From the NCBI GenBank assembly GCA_023248835.1, contig JAHFDU010000263.1:1-5832 (forward strand): a stretch of 5,832 nucleotides of DNA. Reading direction: 5' to 3'. Position 1 is the first letter of the stretch, and every line of letters starts with the position of its first letter. Position numbers and translations under genes: made by a program. This stretch comes from Myxococcales bacterium (GTDB lineage Bacteria; Myxococcota_A; Polyangia; Palsa-1104). The notes beneath the pieces were generated by a model, which worked only from the letters and a program-made list of their open reading frames with translations, was not told where the DNA came from and made no database searches. Positions 5,812 to 5,832 of this stretch are shown one piece after another.

Positions 5812-5832
5812 CGGTGGTAAGAATCGCGAAGC

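Larger units (their letters stand above)
5627..5832. other. Non-coding region upstream of the rimP promoter
   Basis: I find no credible gene here. A plus-strand open frame crosses the region, but it begins inside rimP antisense sequence, has no family resemblance and reads through the repeats. No tRNA cloverleaf is visible, although a tRNA precedes rimP in some bacteria such as E. coli (metY). The region is built of the palindrome, the two inverted heptamer arrays and a less GC-rich centre (5700-5790). The neighbouring gene to the right lies outside the window. Confidence 0.6.

Noticed and set aside
5518..5820. 100-codon plus-strand open frame across the rimP leader
   Set aside because: It starts inside rimP, translates the terminator and repeat arrays, and has a low-complexity composition without any family signature.
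5571..5832. A tRNA gene before rimP, as in E. coli (metY)
   Set aside because: No acceptor/TPsiC-type sequence or cloverleaf arms can be found on either strand in this stretch.

Overview
This window is an almost complete view of the conserved bacterial nusA-infB operon (transcription and translation machinery), read entirely on the minus strand. In transcription order (right to left) it holds rimP, nusA, infB, a DUF503/YlxP-family gene and rbfA. The genes are tightly packed: 15 nt between rimP and nusA, 33 nt between nusA and infB, 32 nt between infB and ylxP, and a one-base TAATG stop/start overlap between ylxP and rbfA. Nothing on the plus strand looks like a real gene; the long open frames there are antisense shadows of infB and nusA.

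Organism: a bacterium of moderately high GC (about 55-60% by eye). nusA is followed directly by infB, with no ylxR/ylxQ between them, and NusA has two C-terminal helix-hairpin-helix (AR-type) repeats; both resemble proteobacteria. A DUF503 gene between infB and rbfA is common in the former Deltaproteobacteria (Myxococcota, Bdellovibrionota, Desulfobacterota) and in Firmicutes. I favour a deltaproteobacterial-type lineage, but this is inference from gene order and protein style and the phylum is not certain.

Right end (5520-5832): an intergenic or leader region. It holds a plausible sigma70-type promoter (5598-5626) aimed at rimP. Between this promoter and the rimP start lies a strong intrinsic terminator (5539-5570: 10-bp stem, 9-U tract), about 20 nt before the probable rimP ATG. 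The operon may therefore be controlled by attenuation, or the terminator may close a short upstream transcript. Further right are two inverted arrays of a degenerate heptamer (CCGACAG / CTGTCGG) flanking about 90 bp, a GC-rich imperfect palindrome and a GCGATTTT tandem repeat.

Left end (1-76): after the rbfA stop there is no gene and no U-tract terminator on the operon strand. There are two GC-rich hairpins alternating with C6/C7 runs (G-runs in the transcript). The operon may continue leftward, often to truB/rpsO/pnp in other bacteria, but that lies outside the window.

How the genes work together: NusA controls pausing, termination and antitermination by RNA polymerase. RimP and RbfA mature the 30S subunit. 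IF2 places initiator tRNA and joins the subunits. YlxP is an uncharacterised conserved partner of this cluster. The coding part is ordinary housekeeping DNA; the most notable signals are in the rimP leader and the flanking repeats. I see no evidence of an undescribed multi-gene system.
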